Shown: positions 57,108 to 64,000 of the stretch, in pieces | Layout: each line of letters begins with the position of its first letter | How positions within the stretch are numbered: the first letter of the stretch is position 1 | From: Streptosporangium becharense | GTDB taxonomy: Bacteria > Actinomycetota > Actinomycetes > Streptosporangiales > Streptosporangiaceae | Assembly (NCBI RefSeq): GCF_014204985.1 | Contig: NZ_JACHMP010000001.1 | Location: 5,456,001 to 5,520,000, forward strand | Direction of reading: 5' to 3' | Length of the DNA stretch: 64,000 bases | The notes under the pieces: generated by a model | Told to the model about the DNA's origin: nothing | Databases searched by the model: none | What the model saw: the letters and a program-made list of their open reading frames with translations, nothing else | Made by a program: the position numbers and the translations under genes

Positions 57108-57995
57108 CTACACGCCCTCGCCGACGAAGATCTCGAAGAGCCGCTCGTGGTCGAGCGCGACCGTGATGAACGTCCGGCTGCCGGGGGCCGGACGCACGCC
57201 CCACGCGCCGCTCTCCTCCCGGACGACCTCGACCTCCGCCCATGAGGCGACGGTGCGGTCGACGGCCACGCACGCCGCGGTGGGATCGTGCAGCAGCTTC
57301 CCCGCGGGCCGCTTGCGCAGGTAACGCTCCATGCCCGAGAAGATCAGGCCGAGCCCTGCGGTGCGGTCCCGGTACGGTCGCAGCCGCTCGTGGAACTCCC
57401 GGTCGTAGCGGACGCCGTGGGTGACGTTCTTGGAGACGAGATCGCGTCGCCCGATCCGCTCGCCCGACGACAAGGCGCGCCGGGCCGCTCTGGGCTCGCC
57501 GTTGAAGTTGAACGTCGGGCACGCGTCGCGGCCCTCGAACTTCGGCAGCCGGTGCTCGGGCGGTACGACGTTGTCGCCGGCGAACCCGCCCTGGGCCACC
57601 CACCGGCTCAGTCGTGCCTCCGGTCGCTCGTCGAGCAGCCTGCCGAGGTTGCGCAGCGGCGCGCCGGTGAGGAGCGCGGCGTCGGGGTGACGCTCCAGGG
57701 TCCGGGCGATCAGGTCGGGGGGTGAGGCGTCCGGCTGGGACGGGGGAGGGGTGCCGAGCCAGCGGTGGTGGAAGGCCGACACGTGGTCCTTGCCGGTGCC
57801 GGGGTCCTCGGCGCCCACCGGGACGTCGTCCCGGTCCAGCAGTCGCAGCACGCGCCGGACCAGCCCCACCTGGGCCGGAGATCCGGGGGTGAGGGTCACT
57901 CCGCGCAGCCGTACGGCCGGATGGCAGGCGACCAGGCAGAGGGTCAGCACATCGTCGGGATCCTGGGTCTCCATGTCGAAGAGCAGATCCAGCAT
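57108..57995 (-). CDS. Nucleoside hydrolase (IUNH)-like protein
   Basis: 295 residues. The N-terminus MLDLLFDMETQDPDDVLTL is a variant of the calcium-binding DTDPGxDDALAL motif. Further Asp/Asn/Glu positions are DDVPVGAEDPGTGKDHVSAF, LTGAPLRNLGRLL and DPTAACVAVD (C-terminal Asp ligand). Family members hydrolyse ribosides. The replaced DTDPG residues (now MET) mean ribonucleoside activity is uncertain. ATG start; AAGG about 12 bases upstream. The gap after it (57996-58216) shows GC-rich filler and no gene. Confidence 0.75.
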   Translation of the reverse strand: MLDLLFDMETQDPDDVLTLCLVACHPAVRLRGVTLTPGSPAQVGLVRRVLRLLDRDDVPVGAEDPGTGKDHVSAFHHRWLGTPPPSQPDASPPDLIARTLERHPDAALLTGAPLRNLGRLLDERPEARLSRWVAQGGFAGDNVVPPEHRLPKFEGRDACPTFNFNGEPRAARRALSSGERIGRRDLVSKNVTHGVRYDREFHERLRPYRDRTAGLGLIFSGMERYLRKRPAGKLLHDPTAACVAVDRTVASWAEVEVVREESGAWGVRPAPGSRTFITVALDHERLFEIFVGEGV

Positions 57996-58216
57996 CGTAC
58001 GGCGCGACCTTTCGTTGCGGGGGCGGCGCCGACGAGCGGCGGGCGCGGTTGTCCGTACCGCGCCTTGATCGTACGGAACGACGGGAACGCCGATCGAGTC
58101 GTTCGCCGCGGAGACCGGGACAAGCGGCCGGAGGAGGCGCCGGGGAGGGGGCGCCGGGGGTGTCGGGTGTGTCGAAGACGTCAGGTGGGTCAGGGACGTG
58201 CCGGGAGCGCCGGGGG

Positions 58217-58951
58217 TCAGGCCGCGGTGGCGTGCTCCTGCTGGAGCTTGACCCGGCGGACGGTCCGCCTGTCGCGCTCGCGCAGGATGGTGCGGAGGAC
58301 CCGCAGGCCGTCGCGGACGGCGTTCAGGTTGCTGGTGCCGTGGATGCGGCTGCGCTCGTGGCTCGGGACCTCGCTGATGACCAGCCCGGCCTGGGCGGCG
58401 CGGATGTTCATCAGCGTCTCGATCTCGAAACCGTCGCAGTCGAGGTCGAGCGCGTCCAGGTGACGGGCCCAGAAGGCGTTGTAGCCGTAGCACAGGTCGG
58501 TGTAGCGGGTGCCGTACAGCCGGTTGGTCAGCTTGGTGAGCGCGGCGTTGCCGAGCGAGCGGATCGGGCTGATGTCGTCGGACCCGCCACCGGGCAGGCA
58601 GCGGGTGCCCTTGGCGAAGTCGGCGCCCTCGGCCAGCGCGGCCACGAAGGCGGGAATCTCCCGGCCGTCGGTGGACCCGTCGGCGTCGATCATGACGATG
58701 ACGTCACCGGTGGCGGCGGCGAACCCCTCGATGAGGGCGTTGCCCTTGCCCCGGCGGGTCTGCGTGACGACGCGCACGTCCGGGCGGAGCGACCGGGCGA
58801 CGGCCACCGTGTCGTCGGTGGAGTTCCCGTCGACCAGGATCACCTCGTCGATCCAGGACGGCAGGGTCGCGAAGACGTGCGGCAGGTTCCGGGCCTCGTT
58901 CATGGCGGGGACTATCACAGTGACGCTGAAGCTGAAAGGGGCGCTCTTCAT
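58217..58951 (-). CDS. GT2, polyprenyl-phosphate sugar transferase-like (copy 2)
   Basis: 244 residues, a shorter paralogue of the enzyme at 29762-30607. Same order of motifs: VTVIVPAMNEARNLPHVFAT, VILVDGNSTDDTVAVARSLR, KGNALIEGFAAATGDVIVMI, DADGSTDG and TDLCYGYNAFWARHLDALD. The leader of copy 1 is absent, while the rest is ~70% similar. GGGAGA is nine bases before the ATG. A perfect 8-bp palindrome (58996-59015) lies ~45 bases upstream and the 31-codon copy 2 gene stands 124 bases upstream on the same strand. Distant from the glycan region, so it may serve another polymer or be a duplicate. Confidence 0.92.
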   Translation of the reverse strand: MKSAPFSFSVTVIVPAMNEARNLPHVFATLPSWIDEVILVDGNSTDDTVAVARSLRPDVRVVTQTRRGKGNALIEGFAAATGDVIVMIDADGSTDGREIPAFVAALAEGADFAKGTRCLPGGGSDDISPIRSLGNAALTKLTNRLYGTRYTDLCYGYNAFWARHLDALDLDCDGFEIETLMNIRAAQAGLVISEVPSHERSRIHGTSNLNAVRDGLRVLRTILRERDRRTVRRVKLQQEHATAA

Positions 58952-58995
58952 GGTCACAAGGTCTCCCGAGGCGCCTGCAGGGCACTTGAAGGATT

Positions 58996-59015
58996 CTTGC
59001 AAATCCCTTTGCAAG
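58996..59015 (-). promoter_or_regulatory. CTTGCAAA/TTTGCAAG palindrome before GT2 copy 2
   Basis: Perfect 8-bp arms (58996-59003, 59008-59015) around TCCC, between the 31-codon gene and the glycosyltransferase start. Probable operator; could also be a small mRNA hairpin or attenuator. Confidence 0.5.
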
Positions 59016-59074
59016 GGAGACCTTGCGACTCCGGCTCCGGGCCTCGGGGCGGCGTGAGCCGCGGTCGGGGCGGG

Positions 59075-59170
59075 TCAGAAAGGGAGCGGCCGCCCCGAGG
59101 GGCTCCGCAGGTCGAGCGGCACCGGCTCACGGGGCGGACGCGGACGTTGCACGACCTGGATCCTTTTCAT
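59075..59170 (-). CDS. 31-aa Pro/Arg-rich peptide, copy 2
   Basis: 32 codons including TGA. Starts MKRIQVVQR, then the PRPPR core, PLDLR, SPSGR and terminal PLPF. GGAG lies six bases before the ATG, inside the conserved context GGAGCGGGAC (compare GGAGTGCGAC in copy 1). It is located 60 bases after the stop of the 94-residue gene and 124 bases before GT2 copy 2, so it could be part of that transcript or a leader peptide for it. Copy 1 has no such gene downstream, which argues against a pure leader role. No family known to me. Confidence 0.75.
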   Translation of the reverse strand: MKRIQVVQRPRPPREPVPLDLRSPSGRPLPF

Positions 59171-59229
59171 GTCCCGCTCCATTCTGGGCTTGATCACCGG
59201 GTGTTACCCATGTGGCGCCCAAGAATCAC

Positions 59230-59514
59230 CTATCTGCGTATCACATGGAGAACACTGGCCACACGCTCAGCGGCCGTGGCGACGTCTTCGGCCTGTCCGA
59301 TCCGGCCGGCCCAGGAGAGCCAGAACCACCACTCGCCGTCCTCCTCGTGGGCGGCCAGCACGTCCTCGGTTCTCGCCGGGACCATCGGGTTGATCACTTG
59401 CAGTCGTGGGTGGAGCCCCGTGGGCGACCTCAGACGCACCTGGAAGGCGTGTGCCTCCAACTGGGCGGCCAGCCGCCGCAGGTGGTCCACGGCTTCGCCG
59501 CGCTCTGCCATCAT
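59230..59514 (-). CDS. 94-aa conserved hypothetical, partner of XRE regulator
   Basis: 94 residues from ATG 59514 (AGGAG nine bases upstream). Helix VDHLRRLAAQLEAHAFQVRL, then beta region HPRLQVINPMVP and the aromatic EEDGEWWFWLSWAGRIGQAE, and a final helix TAAERVASVLHVIRR. Proteins of this size with a D/E-G-x-WWFWxSW patch are frequent in actinomycetes, often beside XRE-type regulators, as it is here (the XRE-TPR gene diverges from it). Function unknown; I make no toxin/antitoxin claim. Confidence 0.8.
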   Translation of the reverse strand: MMAERGEAVDHLRRLAAQLEAHAFQVRLRSPTGLHPRLQVINPMVPARTEDVLAAHEEDGEWWFWLSWAGRIGQAEDVATAAERVASVLHVIRR

Positions 59515-59745
59515 CCGGATCACTCCTGGAGGACGCTGGTGACGTGTTTGTCTTGCAGAGTGCGGGTTCGTGGGCAGGTCAGGCAATCATCCCCGGGGCA
59601 TTCCCCTCTCCGTATCGGTGGAATACACCGGAAACCCGACGCTGTTCCGTGGGAAAACCACGAATAAAGGGAATGCAACGCACAGGTGAGCTCACTCTGC
59701 GGTGCGCTCTCGTTAATCTTCGGTAAACAGCGACCGGGAGGCGCC
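59515..59745. promoter_or_regulatory. Divergent promoter region of the XRE gene
   Basis: Contains moderately AT-rich TTAATCTTCGGTAAACAG (59712-59730), a likely promoter for the XRE gene. No further ORF is supported. Confidence 0.4.
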
Positions 59746-61191
59746 GTGGCCCGTGGTGAGCATTCGCCCGCGTGCGCGCGACGATGGCGGGAGCAGGCCG
59801 AAGCGAGGCAGTGGACGCACTGGCAGATCACGCAGGCCGTGCACGGCTGCTGCGGGGTGAGCCTGCTGAAGGCCCACCGCCTGGCCAGGGGATGGTCGGC
59901 CAGGCAGGCGGTCCAGGAGTTGGAGGAGCTCTGCGAGCGCCAGGACCTGGGTGAGGCGCGAGCCAGCATCGACCTGCTCAACGCCTGGGAGAACAACCGG
60001 GCCAGGCCCCGCCCGCAGACGATCGACCTGCTGGCGCGGCTCTACCGGGCCAACGCGGTTCGGCTCGGCCTGGCCGGCGACTACTGCGAGGACGGCGGCG
60101 GGGCCAGGGTCGTGGTCGTGTCCGGTGGCGAGAGCCGCACCCCGTACCGGCTGGAGGAGCACACCGCCGCCGCCGACGACGTGGAGCGGCGGGCGTTGTT
60201 CCACGAGGCGCTGCTCGGCTCCCGGCCCGTGATGAACGGGCGTCTGCTGGCCGAGGTCGAGCGGACCCGCCAGGATCTCGACCGTACGCTCGCCGCCACC
60301 ACCGTCACCGAGGAGCAGCTCGACCGGCTCGACGAGCAGGTGCTGCGCTACCGCCGCGAGTACATCAGCAGCGCTCCCGTCCCGATGCTCTACCGGCTGA
60401 TGCTGGAGCTGTCGGACGTCCGCGCGCTCTGCGCGGCCCGCCAGCCCGCGATGGCCCAGCGCCGCCTGCTCAACGCCACCGTGATGCTGGCGCTGCTGTC
60501 GGCCGATGCGCTGATGAAGCTCGGCGACACCCGCCAGGCCCACGCCTGGTACGGCACCGCCCGCACCGCCTCCGACGACATGGGCGACGTGCGGCTGCGG
60601 GCCCTCGTCCGGGCACAGCAGGCGATGCTGCCGTACTACTACGGCGACCTGGCCGAGACCGTGCGGCTGGCGCGCGAGGCCAGGATGCTCGCGGGCAACG
60701 CCCCCAGTTCGCCGGCGGCGCTCGGCGCGGCGGCCGAGGCGCGGGCCCTGGCGCGGATGGGCGAGCACAAGGCCGCCCGGGTGGCGCTGGCCGAGGCGGA
60801 GCGGATCTTCTCCCGGATGCCGCCGGAGGGCCACGACCACCTGGCCTTCCGCTTCTCGGAACGACGGCTGCAGTTCTACCGGATCGGCACGCTGATGGAG
60901 CTGGGGGAGCAGGTGGAATGGACTCCGGGGCCGTCGAGCCCGTACGCCATCGACCCGGTGCTCATCCTGCTCGACCAGGCGGCGCACATGGTCCGCGCCG
61001 GCAAGGTCGACGACGCCTGCCTTCTGGCGGAGAAGGCCCTGCTCCAGGTCCCGCCCGAGCACCGCACCTCCATCGTGCTGACCCGGGCGCGGGCGCTGCT
61101 GGCACAGGTGCCACCGGCCAGGCACCGGGCGGCGGCGGTGCGCCGCCTGACCGACCTGGTCACCGGCGCGCCGCCGGTGGTGACCGGCTGA
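59746..61191 (+). CDS. XRE-type regulator with TPR domain
   Basis: 481 residues from GTG 59746 (GGAGG five bases upstream). The N-terminal HTH covers residues ~20-90 (WTHWQITQAVHGCCGVSLLK, then LLNAWENNRARPRPQTIDLL); the remainder is TPR-like helices (RRLLNATVMLALLSADALMK to LGDTRQAHAWYGTARTASDD). In actinomycetes this type controls stress and morphological genes. The stop overlaps the next start in TGATG (61189-61193), so the phosphotransferase is translated from the same message. The divergent 94-residue protein likely belongs to the same module. Confidence 0.88.
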   Translation: MARGEHSPACARRWREQAEARQWTHWQITQAVHGCCGVSLLKAHRLARGWSARQAVQELEELCERQDLGEARASIDLLNAWENNRARPRPQTIDLLARLYRANAVRLGLAGDYCEDGGGARVVVVSGGESRTPYRLEEHTAAADDVERRALFHEALLGSRPVMNGRLLAEVERTRQDLDRTLAATTVTEEQLDRLDEQVLRYRREYISSAPVPMLYRLMLELSDVRALCAARQPAMAQRRLLNATVMLALLSADALMKLGDTRQAHAWYGTARTASDDMGDVRLRALVRAQQAMLPYYYGDLAETVRLAREARMLAGNAPSSPAALGAAAEARALARMGEHKAARVALAEAERIFSRMPPEGHDHLAFRFSERRLQFYRIGTLMELGEQVEWTPGPSSPYAIDPVLILLDQAAHMVRAGKVDDACLLAEKALLQVPPEHRTSIVLTRARALLAQVPPARHRAAAVRRLTDLVTGAPPVVTG

Positions 61192-62096
61192 TGGGGGCGC
61201 TGGCCGAGGAGGCGTTCACGGTCCTGCGTGAGGTCTGCGAGGGCCTGGGGATCGACCACCGGGACGCCGAGTTGCTGCGGGTGCGCAGCAACGCCGTCTT
61301 CAAGCTGCGCAGTGAGATCGTGGTCAGGATCGCCACCGCCCCCAACGCGCTCACCCGGCTGCCGCTGGTGCTCGCGGTGGCCCGCTGGCTCGCCGAGCAG
61401 GGGTTCCCCGCGGTGCGTCCGGCCGACGAGATCTCCGACCAGCCGGTGGTGCACGAGGGCAGGGTCGTCACCTTCTGGCACTACGTCCCCTCCAGCGGGC
61501 GGCCCACCACCACCGAGCTGGGCAGGATCCTGCGCAGCCTGCACCTGCTGCCGGTGCCGCCGGTGGCGCTCAAGCGCTTCGCCGACCCGCTGGCGGAGGT
61601 GCGCCGCGCGGTGGAACGCTCCGAGGAGCTCACCCCGTGCCAGCGGGCCTGGCTGCGCGACCGCATCGAGGAGCTGACCGACCGCTGGTCGGGCCTGGTC
61701 GTGGACCGCTCTCCGGTGCTGCTGCACGGCGACGCCTGGATCGACAACCTGCTGCGCTGCGCCGACGGCCACGTGGTGCTCTGCGACTGGGACGGCGTCG
61801 CGGTCGGTCCCCGCGAGTGGGACCTGGTCCACACCTACCACGGCCAGCGACGCTTCGGCCTGACCGCCGCCGACGTCGACGCCTTCGCCGACGCGTACGG
61901 CAGCGACCTGCGCTCCTGGGCCGGCTACTCCACCCTGATGGAGATCCGCGACGTCTACGCGGTGGGCATCCACATCCGCAACGCGGGCGCCGACCCCTTC
62001 TCCCGCCGGGAGCTGCCGCGCAGGCTCGACTCCCTGACCCGGGGTGAGGAATCGGCCCGCTGGTACATGGCCGAACCCGTTAGTGTCTCCCGTTAA
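61191..62096 (+). CDS. Aminoglycoside phosphotransferase-fold protein
   Basis: 301 residues, start overlapping the XRE stop. RVRSNAVFKLRSEIVVRIAT region carries the nucleotide-binding lysine area; catalytic HGDAWIDN (~residue 182) and metal CDWDGVAVGPREWDLVH (~200) are complete. APH-fold proteins phosphorylate small hydroxylated molecules; an antibiotic target is possible but not shown. Coupled to the XRE-TPR regulator, it may be its output or a cofactor kinase (inference). Confidence 0.87.
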   Translation: MGALAEEAFTVLREVCEGLGIDHRDAELLRVRSNAVFKLRSEIVVRIATAPNALTRLPLVLAVARWLAEQGFPAVRPADEISDQPVVHEGRVVTFWHYVPSSGRPTTTELGRILRSLHLLPVPPVALKRFADPLAEVRRAVERSEELTPCQRAWLRDRIEELTDRWSGLVVDRSPVLLHGDAWIDNLLRCADGHVVLCDWDGVAVGPREWDLVHTYHGQRRFGLTAADVDAFADAYGSDLRSWAGYSTLMEIRDVYAVGIHIRNAGADPFSRRELPRRLDSLTRGEESARWYMAEPVSVSR

Positions 62097-62122
62097 AAGA
62101 TCTTCCAACGGGGACAGGGAAC

Positions 62123-62557
62123 ATGCCGAACATCACGCTGCGCAACACCTTTCACGTCCGGAACACGCCGGAGGCGCTGCGCGCGCACCTGAGCCAGCCG
62201 CAGAGCTACGTGGGCCTCTCCCCACTGGTGGTAGCGGTCAAGGACGTCCAGCAGGGGGAGCGCGAGACCCGATACACCTCGGTCGAGCGGTTCACCTTCC
62301 TCGGCGTCGTCAAGTACGACAACATGATCAAGGTTACGCTCCGCAGCACGCCGCAGACCGTGGAGGGCGAGGTCGACAGCCCCGGCGGGGTGCGCCTGGA
62401 CTACCGCTTCACCCTCAACGACAAGGACGGCGGGACCGAGGTCGAGGATCTCCTCGTGGTGCACGCCTGGGCCCGCCCGCTGCTCGGCTACGCCGCCAAG
62501 AAGGCCCGGCAGGTGCAGCTCGCCCGCGCCGGGATCCTCGCCTCGCGCCTGGGGTGA
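62123..62557 (+). CDS. SRPBCC-fold protein
   Basis: 144 residues. A START/SRPBCC-like beta-alpha layout: FHVRNTPEALRAHLSQPQSY (first strand and helix), VERFTFLGVVKYDNMIKVTL (central strands), LDYRFTLNDKDGGTEVEDLL, and a long C-terminal helix (KKARQVQLARAGILASRLG). Ligand unknown; members bind lipids, polyketides or steroids. GGACAGGGAAC precedes the ATG. 26 bases after the phosphotransferase stop, so in the same unit. Confidence 0.82.
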   Translation: MPNITLRNTFHVRNTPEALRAHLSQPQSYVGLSPLVVAVKDVQQGERETRYTSVERFTFLGVVKYDNMIKVTLRSTPQTVEGEVDSPGGVRLDYRFTLNDKDGGTEVEDLLVVHAWARPLLGYAAKKARQVQLARAGILASRLG

Positions 62558-62588
62558 CGCGGTGCCTCGTGCCTGGGGTGACGCGGTG
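62541..62588 (+). repeat. 24-bp tandem duplication across the SRPBCC stop codon
   Basis: Two copies, 23/24 identical, beginning CCTCGYGCCTGGGG; the TGA stop at 62555-62557 lies in the first. Confidence 0.85.
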
Positions 62589-62690
62589 ACGGCCATGACG
62601 GGATCGGCGCGCCGGGGGCGGGGGCACTGCGCCGGTCGTCCGGAGCGGCGGAGCGAGGTCCCCCGCCGGGGGCGGGGCGAGCACGCCGGG

Positions 62691-63671
62691 TCACTTCTCC
62701 ACGGGAGACATGTCGGCGTACCGGTCACCGCGGGCCGCTCCGGCGGGCACGGCCGCCTCAAGGGAGGCGAGCTGCTCGGGGGTGAGCGCGATGCCGGCCG
62801 CGGCGGCGTTCTCCTCCAGGTAGCGCAACCGCTTGGTGCCCGGGATGGGGATGACGTCCTCACCGCGGGTCAGCAGCCAGGCCAGCGCGAGCTGGGCCGG
62901 GGTGCAGCCCACCTCGTCGGCGATCTCGCGGACCTCCGCGACGAGTGCCTCGTTGGCGGCCCCGTTCTCCCCGGCGAAGCGTGGGTGGTGTTTGCGGAAG
63001 TCGTCCTCCGGCAGCTGTTCGGCCGGGGGCAGCGTGCCGCCGAGCAGCCCCCGGCTGATCGGCGAGTACGCCACCAGGGCGACGCCCAACTCCCGGGCGG
63101 TCGGCAGGATCTCCTCCTCCAGCCCGCGGGTGAACAGGGAGTACTCGCTCTGCAGCGCGGAGATCGGATGGGTGGCGTGTGCCCTACGCAGGGTCTCCGC
63201 GCTCACCTCCGACAGGCCGATCCGGCCGACCTTGCCGGCGGCGACCAGCTCGGCCATCGCCCCCACGGTCTCCTCGATCGGCACCGTCGTGTCCCGGCGG
63301 TGCAGGTAGTACAGGTCGATGTGGTCCACGCCGAGCCTGCGCAGCGAGGCGTCGGCCGCCCGGCGCACGTACTCGGGACTGCCGTCGATCCGGCGGCCGG
63401 CCTCCTCGTCGGTCCTGACGATGCCGAATTTGGTGGCGAGCACCACCTCGTCCCGGCGGCCCGAGACAGCGCGTCCGACCAGTTCCTCGTTGTGTCCCCT
63501 TCCATACATGTCTGCGGTGTCAAGAAAATTCACCCCCAGGTCGAGAGCGCGATGGATCACCGCGATCGACTCGGTCTCGTCGGCCCGGCCGTAGAACTCC
63601 GACATGCCCATGCAGCCGAGCCCGATGGCCGACACCTCCGGACCCCCCTGCCCGAGGCGGCGCTTGTTCAT
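62691..63671 (-). CDS. Aldo/keto reductase
   Basis: 326 residues. The AKR barrel is clear: [11 protein letters not shown], the catalytic tetrad Asp/Tyr in [11 protein letters not shown] (~residue 48), Lys in VVLATKFG (~78), His-bearing [13 protein letters not shown] (~118), and C-terminal cofactor binding [16 protein letters not shown]. Uses NADPH for carbonyls. The start codon overlaps the MerR gene stop by 4 bases (ATGA), so the regulator and enzyme form an operon. Confidence 0.93.
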   Translation of the reverse strand: MNKRRLGQGGPEVSAIGLGCMGMSEFYGRADETESIAVIHRALDLGVNFLDTADMYGRGHNEELVGRAVSGRRDEVVLATKFGIVRTDEEAGRRIDGSPEYVRRAADASLRRLGVDHIDLYYLHRRDTTVPIEETVGAMAELVAAGKVGRIGLSEVSAETLRRAHATHPISALQSEYSLFTRGLEEEILPTARELGVALVAYSPISRGLLGGTLPPAEQLPEDDFRKHHPRFAGENGAANEALVAEVREIADEVGCTPAQLALAWLLTRGEDVIPIPGTKRLRYLEENAAAAGIALTPEQLASLEAAVPAGAARGDRYADMSPVEK

Positions 63672-64000
63672 TGGTTCTCCCGCGTGATGTAGAAATCGAT
63701 CTTCTCGTCGAGGACCGTCAGATCCCCGGTCAGCTGTGTGATCCGTGCCTCGACCCGCGCGCGGTGGGCCTGGAGCATCCGTCGCCGTTCGGCGAGGGTC
63801 GCCGGGCCCCGCCTGCGCAGCTCGGCGTAGCGGCACATGTCGGCGATCGGCATGCCGGTCGCGCGCAGCCTGGTGAGGAAGCGGAGCCACTCCAGGTCCG
63901 GCGCCGTGTAGCTGCGGTGCCCGCCGGCGTTCCGGCCGACCTCGTGGATGAGCCCGATGCGTTCGTAGTAGCGCAGCGTGTGCGCGCTCAGCCCCGACTT
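63668..64000 (-). CDS. MerR-family regulator (5' end outside window)
   Basis: 110 residues visible; the first ~10 are cut off. The HTH wing has the MerR signature [15 protein letters not shown] followed by [20 protein letters not shown] and an effector helix region with [20 protein letters not shown]. No Cys pair typical of metal sensors, so it belongs to the drug/aldehyde-type or general MerR group. Immediately upstream of, and coupled to, the aldo/keto reductase gene, which is probably its target. Confidence 0.92.
   Translation of the reverse strand, partial: KSGLSAHTLRYYERIGLIHEVGRNAGGHRSYTAPDLEWLRFLTRLRATGMPIADMCRYAELRRRGPATLAERRRMLQAHRARVEARITQLTGDLTVLDEKIDFYITRENQ

Noticed and set aside
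59230-61191. Toxin-antitoxin pair from XRE gene and small divergent gene
   Set aside because: The regulator is a 481-residue TPR protein and the partner lacks toxin motifs; geometry is divergent and not operonic.

Overview
The window is about 70% GC, uses GTG/ATG starts and NNC/NNG codons throughout, and carries typical actinomycete families: an AfsR/SARP-type regulator, PASTA-less Ser/Thr kinases with Thr/Pro-rich tails, DUF2510, MocR, lysine 6-aminotransferase, FemAB-like GNATs and XRE-TPR regulators. It looks like a chromosomal segment of a filamentous actinomycete, most likely Streptosporangiales (Streptosporangium/Nonomuraea-like). The order-level guess is inference from gene content. 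I see no phage, plasmid replication or CRISPR signature.

Layout. 1-3.4 kb: tail of a sugar ABC transporter (two permeases), an unknown protein, pterin-carbinolamine dehydratase and a Cu/Zn-SOD-like lipoprotein. 3.5-8.9 kb: class A beta-lactamase-like serine hydrolase, a 32-bp tandem repeat, a complete IS5-family insertion sequence with an antisense passenger gene, a spermidine-synthase-like protein, a hemolysin III/PAQR membrane protein and an HdeD-like protein. 9.2-16.8 kb: lysine 6-aminotransferase, a stand-alone LuxR-type HTH protein, tRNA-His, oligoribonuclease, then a three-gene signalling set (DUF2510 membrane protein, pseudokinase-like protein, Ser/Thr kinase). 16.9-19.2 kb: a divergent PNPOx/MocR pair. 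19.1-32.3 kb: a surface-glycan region with two paralogous FemAB-like GNATs, a GH39-like hydrolase, an acyltransferase-type membrane protein, a 977-residue multi-span protein, a polysaccharide deacetylase and two family 2 glycosyltransferases. 32.4-45.6 kb: an ECF sigma factor fused to a zinc-finger/TM/extracytoplasmic tail, a VWA protein, a CDF-like transporter, DUF4184, a TrmH-type methyltransferase, a NACHT NTPase with a multi-TM C-terminus, a D-Ala-D-Ala carboxypeptidase and a DedA protein. 45.6-52.2 kb: a large SARP/AAA/TPR regulator and a flippase-like/PIG-L/GT4 group. 52.2-64 kb: lipoproteins, an APC permease, two STAS proteins, a nucleoside-hydrolase-like protein, a third GT2, an XRE-TPR regulator with a 94-residue partner, a phosphotransferase-like protein, SRPBCC, aldo/keto reductase and the 3' part of a MerR gene.

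The most unusual observation is a pair of previously untracked 31-codon genes (54463-54558 and 59075-59170, both minus strand). Their products have the same length and are 21/31 identical, with a PRPPR core and a shared PLDLR/PSGR/LPF tail; each has a good ribosome binding site. Other points of note: an IS placed exactly in a stop codon and carrying a tail-to-tail passenger gene; a STAS gene that seems split by a one-base loss in a G run; and at least four places where the 3' end of a gene, including or abutting its stop codon, has been duplicated downstream.
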